Below the pieces are notes generated by a model. The model was not told the DNA's origin. It did not search any database and was given only the letters and a program-made list of their open reading frames with translations. Both the position numbers and the translations under genes were made by a program. DNA of 64,000 bases from Methylobacterium longum (GTDB lineage Bacteria > Pseudomonadota > Alphaproteobacteria > Rhizobiales > Beijerinckiaceae): assembly GCF_022179385.1 (NCBI RefSeq), contig NZ_BPQS01000014.1, forward strand, positions 61,243 to 125,242, in the 5' to 3' direction. Of the stretch, positions 50,566 to 59,905 are shown piece by piece. The first letter of the stretch is position 1; the number at the start of each line of letters is the position of its first letter.

Positions 50566-51849
50566 ATGCTGAGCGGGGAGGAGCACCATCGCGGCGCGTC
50601 CCGAACGGAGGAGATCGTCGCGTTCGACGATTCGGGCGGTGGGAAGCCGGTTCGGGCCGAACGGAAACCGAGCCGATCACGCGGGATGGCCCTGGTGTTG
50701 CTCGTGCTCGCGGCAGCGGGCGGTGGCGCCTACGGGTACACGCAATACAATCAGCCGAAGGCCAGACCCAAGGCGAGCGCACCGCTCCCGGTGCCGGTGA
50801 CGCTGGGGACCGTCGAGCAGGGGCCCTTCGCGCTCATGGCGAACGGGCTCGGCACGGTGCAGGCCTACAACACCGTCCAGGTGCGCACGCGGGTCGACGG
50901 CGAGATCCAGCAGGTCGCGTTCCGCGAGGGGCAGACGGTCCACAAGGGGGACGTGCTGGTCCAGGTGGATCCGCGGCCCTACCAGGCGACGCTCGATCAG
51001 GCGAAGGCCAAGAAGGAGCAGGACACCGCCAACCTCAACAACGCCAAGGTGGACCTCACCCGCTACACCGGCCTCGGCGTCTACGCGTCGCGGCAGCAGA
51101 CCGAGACGCAGACCGCGCTGGTCGCTCAGCTGACCGCGCAGGTGGCGTCCGATCAGGCCGCCATCGACAACGCCACGACGCAGCTCGGCTACGCCACGAT
51201 CCGCGCGCCGATCGACGGCGTCACCGGCTTCCGTCAGGTCGATATCGGGAACATCGTCAACGCGGCGGGCATGTCGGCGATCGTGACGATCACGCAGGTC
51301 GAGCCGATCTTCGTGGTGTTTACAGCGCCCGAGGATCAGCTCCCCGCCATCACCGCGGCGCTCCGGAAGGGCGACGTTCCGGTGGAGGCTTGGAGCTCGG
51401 ACGGTCTCACCAAGCTCGCCGACGGCAAGCTCGCCCTGTTCAACAATCAGGTCGACACGGCGACCGGCACCATCCGCCTCAAGGCCGTCTACGAGAACAA
51501 GAACCACGCTCTGTGGCCGGGCCTCTCGGTCTCCACCAAGATGCGCGTCGCGACGCTGGCCGCGGCTACGACGGTGCCGGACGACGCCGTGCAGCACGGG
51601 CCTTCGGGCCTGTTCGCCTTCGTGGTCGACGAGGCCGGGCGGGCCCATCAGGTCGCCCTCAAGGCCGGGCGCTCGGATTCCGGCCGGACGCAGATCCTGA
51701 GCGGCGAGTTGAAGCCCGGCGAGCGCGTCATCGTCGCCGGGCAGTACAAGGTCCAGGACGGCAGCCTCGTGGCGGATCCGCGGGCGGCGCACACCGCGCA
51801 GGCGAGCGAGCCGGATGCAGGCCGGCAGCCCGAGGCGGTGCGCCGATGA
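50566..51849 (+). CDS. RND efflux membrane-fusion (adaptor) protein
   Basis: A 427-residue periplasmic adaptor. A cytosolic N-terminus of about 38 residues is followed by one membrane anchor (MALVLLVLAAAGGGAYGY), then the lipoyl half-motif VRTRVDGEIQQVAFREGQTVHKGDVLVQVDP, a helical hairpin and the beta-barrel domain. It resembles MdtA/MexA-type adaptors. The RND pump starts 46 bases downstream. Confidence 0.92.
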   Translation: MLSGEEHHRGASRTEEIVAFDDSGGGKPVRAERKPSRSRGMALVLLVLAAAGGGAYGYTQYNQPKARPKASAPLPVPVTLGTVEQGPFALMANGLGTVQAYNTVQVRTRVDGEIQQVAFREGQTVHKGDVLVQVDPRPYQATLDQAKAKKEQDTANLNNAKVDLTRYTGLGVYASRQQTETQTALVAQLTAQVASDQAAIDNATTQLGYATIRAPIDGVTGFRQVDIGNIVNAAGMSAIVTITQVEPIFVVFTAPEDQLPAITAALRKGDVPVEAWSSDGLTKLADGKLALFNNQVDTATGTIRLKAVYENKNHALWPGLSVSTKMRVATLAAATTVPDDAVQHGPSGLFAFVVDEAGRAHQVALKAGRSDSGRTQILSGELKPGERVIVAGQYKVQDGSLVADPRAAHTAQASEPDAGRQPEAVRR

Positions 51850-51895
51850 GCGCAGGACCGAACGCGGATGGGACGCGGCAGGACGGGGGGCACCG

Positions 51896-54800
51896 ATGAC
51901 AGGCGGCATCTCCGCACCCTTCATCCGGTTCCCGGTGGCGACCACGCTGATCATGGTCGGCATCCTGTTCCTCGGGCTGGTGGCCTACCCGCTGCTCGGC
52001 GTCGCGCCCCTGCCGCAGGTGGATTTCCCGACGATCCAGGTGACCGCGCAGCTGCCGGGGGCCAGTCCCGAGACCATGGCGTCCTCGGTGGCGCAGCCCT
52101 TGGAGCGGCAGTTCTCGCAGATCCCGGGCGTGTCGCAGATGACCTCGACGAGCTCGCTGGGCATCTCGACGATCACGGTGCAGTTCGACTTGAACCGCAA
52201 CATCGACGGCGCCGCCAGCGATATCCAGGCGGCGGTCAACGCGGCGAGCGGGCAGCTGCCCAAGAACCTGCCGAGCCCGCCGACCTACCGCAAGGTCAAT
52301 CCGGCCGACTCGCCGATCCTGCTGCTCTCGGCGGTCTCCGACACCCTGCCGCTGATTGACGTGGACGATGCGGTCGACGTGCAGCTCGCTCAGCGGATCA
52401 GTCAGATCTCCGGCGTGGCGCAGGTCTTCATCGGCGGCCAGCAGAAGCCCGCGGTGCGTATCCAGGTCGATCCGGCCAAGCTCGTCGCCAAGGGACTGTC
52501 CCTGGAGGACGTGCGCAACCAGCTCGCCATCACCACGGTGAATAACCCCAAGGGCAGCATCGACGGAACGAGCCGCAGCTACACGATCTACGCCAACGAC
52601 CAGCTGACGGCGGCCCGGGACTGGAACGACGTCATCATCGCCTACCGCGACGGCGCGCCCCTCCGCGTGCGCGACATTGGCCAAGCGATCGCCGGGCCCG
52701 AGGACATGAAGCAGGCGGGCTGGACCAACGGTCGCCGCGGCGTGTTCCTGGTGATCTTCAAGCAGCCCGGCGCCAACGTGATCGATACGGTCGACAGCAT
52801 CAAGGCGCAGCTGCCGCGGCTGACCGCGACCCTGCCGGCCGGGATCAAGGTCGACATCCTCAGCGACCGCACCCAGACGATCCGCGCCTCGGTGGAGGAC
52901 GTGCAGTTCACCCTCCTGCTGACCATCGTGCTGGTCGTGGCGGTGATCTTCGTGTTCCTGCGCAGCTTCTGGGCGACGGTCATCCCGAGCGTGACGGTAC
53001 CCCTCGCCCTGCTCGGCGCCTGCGCGCTGATGTGGATGGTGGGCTACACCCTCGACAACCTGTCGCTGATGGCGCTGACCATCGCGGTCGGCTTCGTGGT
53101 CGACGACGCCATCGTCGTCCTGGAGAACATCAGCCGCTACGTCGAGGAGGGGATGCGGCCCATGGAGGCCGCGTTCAAGGGCGCGGGCGAGATCGGCTTC
53201 ACCATCGTGTCGATCTCGGTGTCGCTGATCGCGGTGCTGATCCCGCTGCTCCTGATGGGCGGCATCATCGGCCGCCTGTTCCGCGAATTCGCCGTGGTGC
53301 TGTCCATGACGATCGCGGTCTCGGCCTTCGTCTCGCTGACGCTCACGCCGATGATGGCGGCGCGGCTGCTCAAGCCCCACGGCGCTGCGCGCCACGGGCG
53401 TCTCTACCGGATGAGCGAGGCCGGGTTCGACGGGTTGCTCTCGATCTACGAGCGTGCCCTCGACGTGGCCCTGCGCCACCACCGCATCACGCTGCTGACC
53501 TTCTTCGCGACCCTCGGGCTGACAGGCTACCTGTTCGTCGCGATCCCGAAGGGCTTCTTCCCCCAGCAGGACACCGGCTTCATGATCGGCGTCACCGAGG
53601 CGGGCCAGGACACCTCCTTCTCGGCGATGAAGGCGCTGCAGGAGAAGGTCGGAGCCATCGTCCAGGCCGATCCGGGCGTGGCCACCGTCGGCATGTCGCT
53701 GGGCGGCAACGGGCAGGCGCTCAACTCGGGCCGGATGTACATCACCCTGAAGCCGAGGGACGAGCGGGACGTCAACGCCTTCCAGATCATCGCCCGGCTT
53801 CGGTCGAAGCTGGAGCGCGTGGAGGGCATCCGGACCTTCATCCAGGCCACCCAGGACGTGCGCACCGGCGGGCGCACCTCCCGCACCCAGTTCGAGTACA
53901 CGCTGCAGGATCCCGACCTCGCCGAGCTCAACACCTGGGCACCCCGCATCCTCGACCGGCTGAAGACGCTGCCCGAACTCCGCGACGTGGCGACCGACCA
54001 GCAGACGCGCGGAACCACGCTGACGATGGCGATCGATCGGGACGCCGCCTCGCGCTACGGCATCACCCCGCAGCTGATCGACGACACGCTCTACGACGCG
54101 TTCGGCCAACGGCAGATCGCGCAGTACTTCACGCAGCTCAACAGCTACCACGTTGTGCTGGAGGTGCTGCCGGTCCTCCAGGGCAGCCTCGACAGCCTGG
54201 ACAAGATCTACATCAAGGCGCCGAACGGCGGCGGGCAGGTGCCGCTTGCGGCCTTCGCCCGCTGGACCACCGACCCGGTGGCGCCGCTCTCGGTCAACCA
54301 CCAGGGCCAGTTCCCCGCGGTAACCATCAGCTTCAACCTCGCCTCCGACGTGGCCCTCGGGCAGGCCACGGAGGCGATCGGCCGGGCGATGCGGGACCTC
54401 CAGGTGCCGCCAACCGTGGTGAGCGGCTTCCAGGGCACCGCCCAGGCGTTCCAGCAGTCGCTCTCGACGGTGCCGCTCCTGATCCTGGCGGCGCTGTTCG
54501 TCGTCTACCTGATCCTCGGCATCCTCTACGAGAGCTTCATCCACCCGATCACCATCCTCTCGACGCTGCCGTCGGCGGGCGTCGGCGCGCTGGCGGTGCT
54601 CATGGCGGCGGGCTTCGACTTCAGCCTGATCGCGCTGATCGGCATCATCCTGCTCATCGGCATCGTGAAGAAGAACGGCATCATGCTGGTGGACTTCGCG
54701 ATCGTCGCCGAGCGCGAGGAGGGCATCGGCCCCGAGGAGGCGATCCGCAAGGCGGCGCTGCTGCGCTTCCGCCCGATCCTGATGACCACCATGGCGGCGC

Positions 54801-55063
54801 TCCTCGGCGGCATCCCGCTGATGTTCGCGCACGGAACCGGCTCGGAGATCCGCCAGCCGCTCGGATACGCCATGGTGGGCGGCCTCGCGGTGAGCCAGAT
54901 CCTGACGCTGTTCACGACGCCGGTGATCTACATCTACCTCGACCGCTTGGCGCACCGCCTGTCGTTCCGGGACAGGCCGGAGGCGGTGGACGCCGCTGTC
55001 GGTGCCGCGGACGATCCGGTGGAGGAGGTCCGCGGGCCGCCCGCTCTGCGCGCCGCGGAGTAA
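51896..55063 (+). CDS. RND efflux transporter, MdtB/MdtC type
   Basis: A 1055-residue inner-membrane antiporter with the expected twelve membrane segments and two large periplasmic loops. It starts FIRFPVATTLIMVGILFLGLVAYPLL, has the GFVVDDAIVVLENISRY segment with the proton-relay aspartates in transmembrane helix 4, and LIGIVKKNGIMLVDFA in the second half with its relay lysine. It exports hydrophobic compounds with proton influx. No outer-membrane TolC-like gene is in the window. Confidence 0.93.
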   Translation: MTGGISAPFIRFPVATTLIMVGILFLGLVAYPLLGVAPLPQVDFPTIQVTAQLPGASPETMASSVAQPLERQFSQIPGVSQMTSTSSLGISTITVQFDLNRNIDGAASDIQAAVNAASGQLPKNLPSPPTYRKVNPADSPILLLSAVSDTLPLIDVDDAVDVQLAQRISQISGVAQVFIGGQQKPAVRIQVDPAKLVAKGLSLEDVRNQLAITTVNNPKGSIDGTSRSYTIYANDQLTAARDWNDVIIAYRDGAPLRVRDIGQAIAGPEDMKQAGWTNGRRGVFLVIFKQPGANVIDTVDSIKAQLPRLTATLPAGIKVDILSDRTQTIRASVEDVQFTLLLTIVLVVAVIFVFLRSFWATVIPSVTVPLALLGACALMWMVGYTLDNLSLMALTIAVGFVVDDAIVVLENISRYVEEGMRPMEAAFKGAGEIGFTIVSISVSLIAVLIPLLLMGGIIGRLFREFAVVLSMTIAVSAFVSLTLTPMMAARLLKPHGAARHGRLYRMSEAGFDGLLSIYERALDVALRHHRITLLTFFATLGLTGYLFVAIPKGFFPQQDTGFMIGVTEAGQDTSFSAMKALQEKVGAIVQADPGVATVGMSLGGNGQALNSGRMYITLKPRDERDVNAFQIIARLRSKLERVEGIRTFIQATQDVRTGGRTSRTQFEYTLQDPDLAELNTWAPRILDRLKTLPELRDVATDQQTRGTTLTMAIDRDAASRYGITPQLIDDTLYDAFGQRQIAQYFTQLNSYHVVLEVLPVLQGSLDSLDKIYIKAPNGGGQVPLAAFARWTTDPVAPLSVNHQGQFPAVTISFNLASDVALGQATEAIGRAMRDLQVPPTVVSGFQGTAQAFQQSLSTVPLLILAALFVVYLILGILYESFIHPITILSTLPSAGVGALAVLMAAGFDFSLIALIGIILLIGIVKKNGIMLVDFAIVAEREEGIGPEEAIRKAALLRFRPILMTTMAALLGGIPLMFAHGTGSEIRQPLGYAMVGGLAVSQILTLFTTPVIYIYLDRLAHRLSFRDRPEAVDAAVGAADDPVEEVRGPPALRAAE

Positions 55064-55224
55064 GGGGGGTACGAAGGCGCGATCCGCGGCCGTCTTCGCT
55101 GCGCTCGCGATCACGGGGGCGTCGACGGCGGCTCCCCCCCTGTCACCGCCATCAGCTTGGCACGGTCCTGAGCCGAACCAGTTGATGCGTGAACGGCCCC
55201 GCGGGGTCGCAGCGCTCCGGAACG

Positions 55225-56367
55225 ATGCGGATGAGCCAGACTCTGCCCCTGCGAGGGCTTACCGTCCTCGCCCTGGAGCAGGCGGTCGCCGCTCCCTACT
55301 GCACGTCGCGGCTTGCCGATGCCGGCGCACGGGTCATCAAGATCGAGCGGCCGGAAGGCGATTTCGCCCGGGGCTACGATGCCGCCGTCAACGGGCTGGC
55401 GAGCTACTTCGTATGGCTCAACCGCGGCAAGGAAAGCCTCGTTGCCGACATCAAGGACCCGGCGGATGCGCGCCTGCTCCACGCGATCCTCGCGCGGACC
55501 GACGTGTTCGTGCAGAACCTCGCGCCCGGCGCCGCCAGGCGGGCGGGCTTCGACGCGGCGGACCTGCGGGCGCGCCATCCCCGGCTCATCACCGTCGACA
55601 TCTCCGGCTACGGTGCCGGCCACGCCTACAGCGACATGAAGGCCTACGACCTGCTGGTCCAGGCGGAGAGCGGGCTCGCCGGCATCACCGGCCACCCGGC
55701 GGGGCCCGGGCGGGTCGGGGTCTCCGTCTGCGACGTCGCCTGCGGGATGGACGCGCACGCCGCTGTGCTGGAGGCGCTGATCGCCCGCGGGATCACGGGA
55801 GAAGGCTGCGCCCTGGAGGTCAGCCTGTTCAGCGGCGCGGCCGACTGGATGAACGTGCCGCTCCTCTACTTCGAGGGCACGGGCCGAATGCCTCAGCGGG
55901 TCGGGCTCGCCCATCCCACGATCTGCCCTTACGGCGCCTTTCCCACCGCGGACGGCGGCCTCGTGCTGATCTCGATCCAGAACGAGCGGGAATGGGCGCG
56001 CTTCTGCGGGGGCGTGCTGGGGGAGCCGGACCTCGCCACCGCCGAGGGGTTCGGCTCGAACAACGCCCGCGTGGCCAACCGGGCAGCCGTCGATCAGCGC
56101 ATCGGCTTGGAACTGGTGCGTCTTACCCGCGACGCGGCCGCGTCCAGGCTGAAGGCGGCGGGTACCGCCTACGGCTTCGTCAACACGCTCGCCGACCTGT
56201 CGACCCATCCGGCCCTGGTCCGCGCCGAGGTCCAGACCCCCGCCGGCCCGGCCAGCATCGTGGCGCCGCCGGTCCTGATCGACGGGCAGGTGCGGGCGCT
56301 CGGTGCCGTTCCCGCAATCGGCGCGCACAGCGATCGCATCCGCGCGGAATTCGCCGCCGCACCCTGA
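55225..56367 (+). CDS. CaiB/BaiF-family CoA-transferase
   Basis: A 380-residue family-III CoA-transferase. The catalytic Asp is D142 in MKAYDLLVQAESGLAGITG; the N-terminal segment VLALEQAVAAPYCTSRLADAGARVIKIERPEGD is typical. It activates a carboxylic acid by moving CoA from a donor such as succinyl-CoA. ATG 55225 or 55231 is likely; an upstream GTG is less so. It starts a four-gene acyl-CoA pathway operon. Confidence 0.88.
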   Translation: MRMSQTLPLRGLTVLALEQAVAAPYCTSRLADAGARVIKIERPEGDFARGYDAAVNGLASYFVWLNRGKESLVADIKDPADARLLHAILARTDVFVQNLAPGAARRAGFDAADLRARHPRLITVDISGYGAGHAYSDMKAYDLLVQAESGLAGITGHPAGPGRVGVSVCDVACGMDAHAAVLEALIARGITGEGCALEVSLFSGAADWMNVPLLYFEGTGRMPQRVGLAHPTICPYGAFPTADGGLVLISIQNEREWARFCGGVLGEPDLATAEGFGSNNARVANRAAVDQRIGLELVRLTRDAAASRLKAAGTAYGFVNTLADLSTHPALVRAEVQTPAGPASIVAPPVLIDGQVRALGAVPAIGAHSDRIRAEFAAAP

Positions 56368-57157
56368 AAGCCTACATCGGACCACGACGTGGGAACGGGA
56401 GGGGACGAAGAGGCTCGACGGCAAGGTCGCGATCGTCACGGGGGCCGGCGGCGGCTTCGGAGCGGGCATCGCCCAGCACTTCGCCGCCGAGGGCGCCGCC
56501 GTCGCCTGCGTGGATATCGACCTTGGGGCGGCCGAACGCGTCGCCGCGGGGATCGGCGCCAAGGCCCTCGCCGTCGGCGCGGATGTCGGCAGCGCCGCCG
56601 ATGTCGAAGCCAGCGTCGCGGCGACCCGCGAGCGTTTCGGGGTACCGCACATCCTGGTCAACAACGCCGGTACGACCCACCGGAACAAGCCGCTCCTGGA
56701 GGTGACCGAGGACGAGTTCGACCGCGTGTTCCGGGTGAACGTGAAATCGATCTTCCGCTATGTCCGCGCGATCGCGCCGGTGATGCGCGACGCGGGCGGT
56801 GGCGTGATCCTCAACGTCAGCTCGACGGCGGCGCTCCGGCCGCGACCCGGGCTCACGTGGTACAACGCTTCCAAGGGCGCGGCGAGCCTCGCCACCAAGT
56901 CGCTGGCTCTGGAACTGGCACCCTGGAAGATTCGGGTGAACGCCCTCTGCCCGGTCATGGGGGCTACCGGCCTGCTCGAGCATTTCATGGGCGTGCCCGA
57001 CACGCCGGAAAACCGGGAGCGCTTCATCGCCACGATCCCGCTCGGGCGTCTCTCGCAGGCCCGCGACATCGCGGCGGCGGCCCTGTTCCTGGCCTCCGAC
57101 GAGGCCGAATTCATCACCGGGGTCGACCTGCCGGTCGACGGCGGCCGCACGGCCTGA
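56303..57157 (+). CDS. SDR-family dehydrogenase with atypical start
   Basis: A classical SDR: cofactor motif TGAGGGFG, NNAG, active-site Ser and YNASK, and C-terminal TGVDLPVDGGRTA. The family N-terminus (RLDGKVAIVTGAG) begins around 56411, preceded by GGGAGGGG (56397-56404), but the codons there are ACG-AAG-AGG, none a normal start. The only canonical in-frame start is GTG at 56303, inside the CoA-transferase gene. Either translation uses that GTG with a 36-residue extension, or a non-standard start is used, or the start codon was lost. It likely oxidises a 3-hydroxyacyl-CoA or related alcohol. Confidence 0.8.
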   Translation: MPFPQSARTAIASARNSPPHPESLHRTTTWEREGTKRLDGKVAIVTGAGGGFGAGIAQHFAAEGAAVACVDIDLGAAERVAAGIGAKALAVGADVGSAADVEASVAATRERFGVPHILVNNAGTTHRNKPLLEVTEDEFDRVFRVNVKSIFRYVRAIAPVMRDAGGGVILNVSSTAALRPRPGLTWYNASKGAASLATKSLALELAPWKIRVNALCPVMGATGLLEHFMGVPDTPENRERFIATIPLGRLSQARDIAAAALFLASDEAEFITGVDLPVDGGRTA

Positions 57158-57167
57158 GGAGCCCGTC

Positions 57168-58316
57168 ATGGAAGCCTATACCGAGATCCGCGAGGCGGTC
57201 GCCAAGCTTTGCGCAGGCTTTCCCGGCCCGTACTGGCGGGCGCTGGACCGGGAGATGGCCTATCCGACCGAATTCGTGAACGCGCTGACCGGGAGCGGGT
57301 ACCTGTCGGTCCTGATCCCGGAGGCGTTCGGCGGTGCCGGCCTGCCGCTCTCCGCTGCGGCGGCGATCCTCGAGGAAGTTCAGCGTGCGGGCTGCAACGG
57401 GGGCGCCTGCCACGCGCAGATGTACACGATGGGCACCCTTCTGCGGCACGGCTCGGACGCCCAGAAGGCCGAGTACCTGCCGCCCATCGCGGAGGGGCGC
57501 CTGCGGCTCCAGGCCTTCGGGGTCACCGAGCCCACCTCCGGGACCGACACCGGCAGCCTCAAGACCACGGCGCGCCGCGAGGGCGACGCCTACGTGGTCA
57601 ACGGCCAGAAGATCTGGACGAGCCGCGCCGAGCATTCGGACCTGATGCTGCTCCTGGCCCGCACGACCCCCCGCACGGAGGGCATGAAGCGCACGGACGG
57701 ATTGTCCGTCCTCCTCGTCGACATGCGCGAGGCGCGAGGCAACGGCCTCACCATCCGGCCGATCCGCACGATGATGAACCACGCCACAACCGAGGTGTTC
57801 TTCGACAACCTCCGCGTGCCGGCCCAGAACCTGATTGGCGAGGAGGGCAGGGGCTTCCGCTACATCCTGTCCGGCATGAACGCCGAGCGCATCCTGATCG
57901 CGGCGGAATGCGTCGGCGACGCCAAGTGGTTCATCGACAAGGCGAAGGCCTACGCGGGTGACCGATCGGTCTTTGGCCGTCCGATCGGTGCCAATCAGGG
58001 CGTGCAATTCCCGATCGCCCGCGCCTACGCCAACATGCGGGCCGCGGAGTTGATGGTCCGCGAGGCACTGAGCCTCTACGAGGGCGGCGCCAATCCCGGC
58101 GCCGAGGCCAACATGGCCAAGATGCTCGCCGCGGACGCCTCTTTCGAGGCCGCCAATGCCTGCATCCAGACCCACGGTGGCTTCGGATTCGCCGAGGAGT
58201 ACGACGTGGAGCGCAAGTTCCGCGAGACGCGCCTCTACCAAGTTGCGCCCATCTCCACGAACCTCATCCTCGCCTACCTGTCCGAGCACGTCCTCGGCAT
58301 GCCCCGCTCGTACTGA
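57168..58316 (+). CDS. Acyl-CoA dehydrogenase
   Basis: A 382-residue FAD enzyme with the family signature FGVTEPTSGTDTGSLKT near residue 120 and IWTSRAEHSDL for FAD. The C-terminal base found in medium-chain enzymes (YEGT) is replaced by APIST, whereas E240 in SGMNAERILIA sits where isovaleryl-CoA dehydrogenase has its catalytic glutamate, so activity is plausible with a branched or substituted acyl-CoA. C-terminus HVLGMPRSY is group-specific. Ten bases after the SDR stop. Confidence 0.88.
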   Translation: MEAYTEIREAVAKLCAGFPGPYWRALDREMAYPTEFVNALTGSGYLSVLIPEAFGGAGLPLSAAAAILEEVQRAGCNGGACHAQMYTMGTLLRHGSDAQKAEYLPPIAEGRLRLQAFGVTEPTSGTDTGSLKTTARREGDAYVVNGQKIWTSRAEHSDLMLLLARTTPRTEGMKRTDGLSVLLVDMREARGNGLTIRPIRTMMNHATTEVFFDNLRVPAQNLIGEEGRGFRYILSGMNAERILIAAECVGDAKWFIDKAKAYAGDRSVFGRPIGANQGVQFPIARAYANMRAAELMVREALSLYEGGANPGAEANMAKMLAADASFEAANACIQTHGGFGFAEEYDVERKFRETRLYQVAPISTNLILAYLSEHVLGMPRSY

Positions 58317-58317
58317 C

Positions 58318-59151
58318 ATGACGGACTTCGCTGCCTGGATCGGACGGACGCGCACGGCGTCCGACCTCGTGACGCCGCGCCTCCTGGCCGAGTTCCGCGC
58401 GACCCTCGCGCCGCATCTGGCACCGGTCGCCGAGGGACACGCTTTGCCGGCCCTGCACTGGTGCCTCGCTCCGGAGACGCCCCCCGCCGATGCACTGGGA
58501 CCGGACGGTCACGCCGCCAAGGGCGGGTTCCTGCCGCCCGTGCCGTTGCCGCGGCGCATGTGGGCCGGCGGGCAGATCGAGACCATCGCGGAGCTGCGCG
58601 TGGGGGATCTGGTGACGCGCACCGAGACCGTGCGGGACGTGGCCTTCAAGGAGGGGCGCAGCGGGACCCTATGCTTCGTCACCGTCGATCACGCGATGGC
58701 GACGGAGCGCGGCGTCGCGATCCGAGAGCGGCAGGACATCGTCTACCGCGAAGCGGCCGCCGCGCAGGCCGGCCGCCCGGTCGAGGCTGAGCGGGACTCG
58801 GCCGAGGCCTACGCGCGGGTCTGGGCCGTGCCGGCGACGCCGACGCTCCTGTTCCGCTACTCGGCGATGACCTTCAACGGCCATCGCTTCCACTACGACC
58901 AACCCTACGCCACGCAGGTGGAGGGCTATGCGGACTTGGTTGTCCATGGTCCCATGCAGGCGACGCTGCTGATGAACCTCGCGGCCACGCTGCTGGATCG
59001 GGCGCCGCGCAGCTTCGCCTATCGCGGCGTCTCGCCGATGACCGCCAACCAGACCTTCCGGGTGTGCGGCCGGCTCACGGAGACCGGCTTCGAGGGCGTG
59101 ACGCTCGACGAGGCGAGCCGGGTGTGCATGCGGGCGCGGGGTGAGGGCTAG
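58318..59151 (+). CDS. MaoC-like hydratase (mesaconyl/itaconyl-CoA hydratase type)
   Basis: A 277-residue double-hotdog protein of the FAS1-like/HTD2 group. The active-site region reads FNGHRFHYDQPYATQVEGYADLVVHGPMQATLLMNL, as in mesaconyl-C4-CoA and itaconyl-CoA hydratases. It hydrates an unsaturated acyl-CoA made by the dehydrogenase. It starts one base after that gene's stop. With the CoA-transferase and SDR it completes activation, oxidation, hydration and second oxidation. No lyase for the final step is present. Confidence 0.85.
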   Translation: MTDFAAWIGRTRTASDLVTPRLLAEFRATLAPHLAPVAEGHALPALHWCLAPETPPADALGPDGHAAKGGFLPPVPLPRRMWAGGQIETIAELRVGDLVTRTETVRDVAFKEGRSGTLCFVTVDHAMATERGVAIRERQDIVYREAAAAQAGRPVEAERDSAEAYARVWAVPATPTLLFRYSAMTFNGHRFHYDQPYATQVEGYADLVVHGPMQATLLMNLAATLLDRAPRSFAYRGVSPMTANQTFRVCGRLTETGFEGVTLDEASRVCMRARGEG

Positions 59152-59392
59152 CGCCCGACCGATCAGCGATCCGTCCGACCGGGAAACGCGATCGGCTCGA
59201 TCGGCAGATCACCGGCGCCGTGGTCGTGCGCAGCGACGGCGCCCTGCGTCGCTGCACTCGCAAGGTCGGTGACGGGTTGGGGATGCCGGTGGGGTCTGCA
59301 GGCCTACGCGCTGGTTCCGGCTCACCCACGATGCCCGTGGATCACGTTCGTCGCGGCGGGCTCCGCGGAGGCGAGGCCCGCCGAAGCTTCGC

Positions 59393-59818
59393 TCAGGCGA
59401 GCTTCAGCCCGACGTTGACGTTGCCGCGGGTGGCGTTCGAGTACGGGCACACTTGGTGCGCGGCGTCCACGAGCTTCTGCGCGTCGGCGCGGTCCAGGCC
59501 GGGCAGGCTGATGGTCAGGTCGGCCGTGATGCCGAAGCCGCCTTCGGAGCGCGGGCCGATGCCGACATCGGCGGTGACGCTGGTGTCGGCCGGGACCTTC
59601 AGCTGCAACGACGGCGCCACAGCCTTCATGGCGCCGAGGAAGCACGCCGAGTAGCCGGAGGCGAAGAGTTGCTCCGGATTTGCGCCCGGGCCGCCCGCGC
59701 CGCCGAGCTCCTTCGGGGTCGAGAGCTTGACCTCGAAGTTGCCGTCGGCCGTCCGCGCGGCGCCGTCGCGGCCCCCGGTGGCGGTGGCGGTGGTGCGGTA
59801 CTTCACGTCTACGGACAT
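59393..59818 (-). CDS. ohr: Organic hydroperoxide resistance protein Ohr
   Basis: A 141-residue OsmC/Ohr protein with both redox cysteines, C59 ([11 protein letters not shown]) and C124 ([11 protein letters not shown]), in Ohr-type context. It reduces organic hydroperoxides using lipoyl donors. GGAGA precedes the ATG at 59818. A palindrome 70 bases upstream may be the OhrR site; no ohrR gene is in the window. Confidence 0.93.
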   Translation of the reverse strand: MSVDVKYRTTATATGGRDGAARTADGNFEVKLSTPKELGGAGGPGANPEQLFASGYSACFLGAMKAVAPSLQLKVPADTSVTADVGIGPRSEGGFGITADLTISLPGLDRADAQKLVDAAHQVCPYSNATRGNVNVGLKLA

Positions 59819-59887
59819 GGCGGTCTCCGATGTCTGGAAGAGGGTCAGCATCAAGCGGTCAGCGGGCAACCGCGTTCCATCATTTTA

Positions 59888-59899
59888 ATTGCGCGCAAT
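59888..59899. promoter_or_regulatory. ATTGCGCGCAAT palindrome, candidate OhrR operator
   Basis: ATTGCGCGCAAT is a perfect 12-base palindrome in AT-rich flanks (TTTTA on the left, CTAATTT on the right), 70-81 bases before ohr. OhrR boxes in related bacteria are AATT-type inverted repeats, so the fit is fair. It could instead belong to the end of the adenine deaminase gene. Confidence 0.45.
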
Positions 59900-59905
59900 C
59901 TAATT

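Noticed and set aside
51728..55114. 1128-codon minus-strand frame opposite the RND pump
   Set aside because: Shadow of the RND gene: composition is rich in Arg, Asp and His, as expected from reading GC-rich codons backwards, and it lacks any domain.
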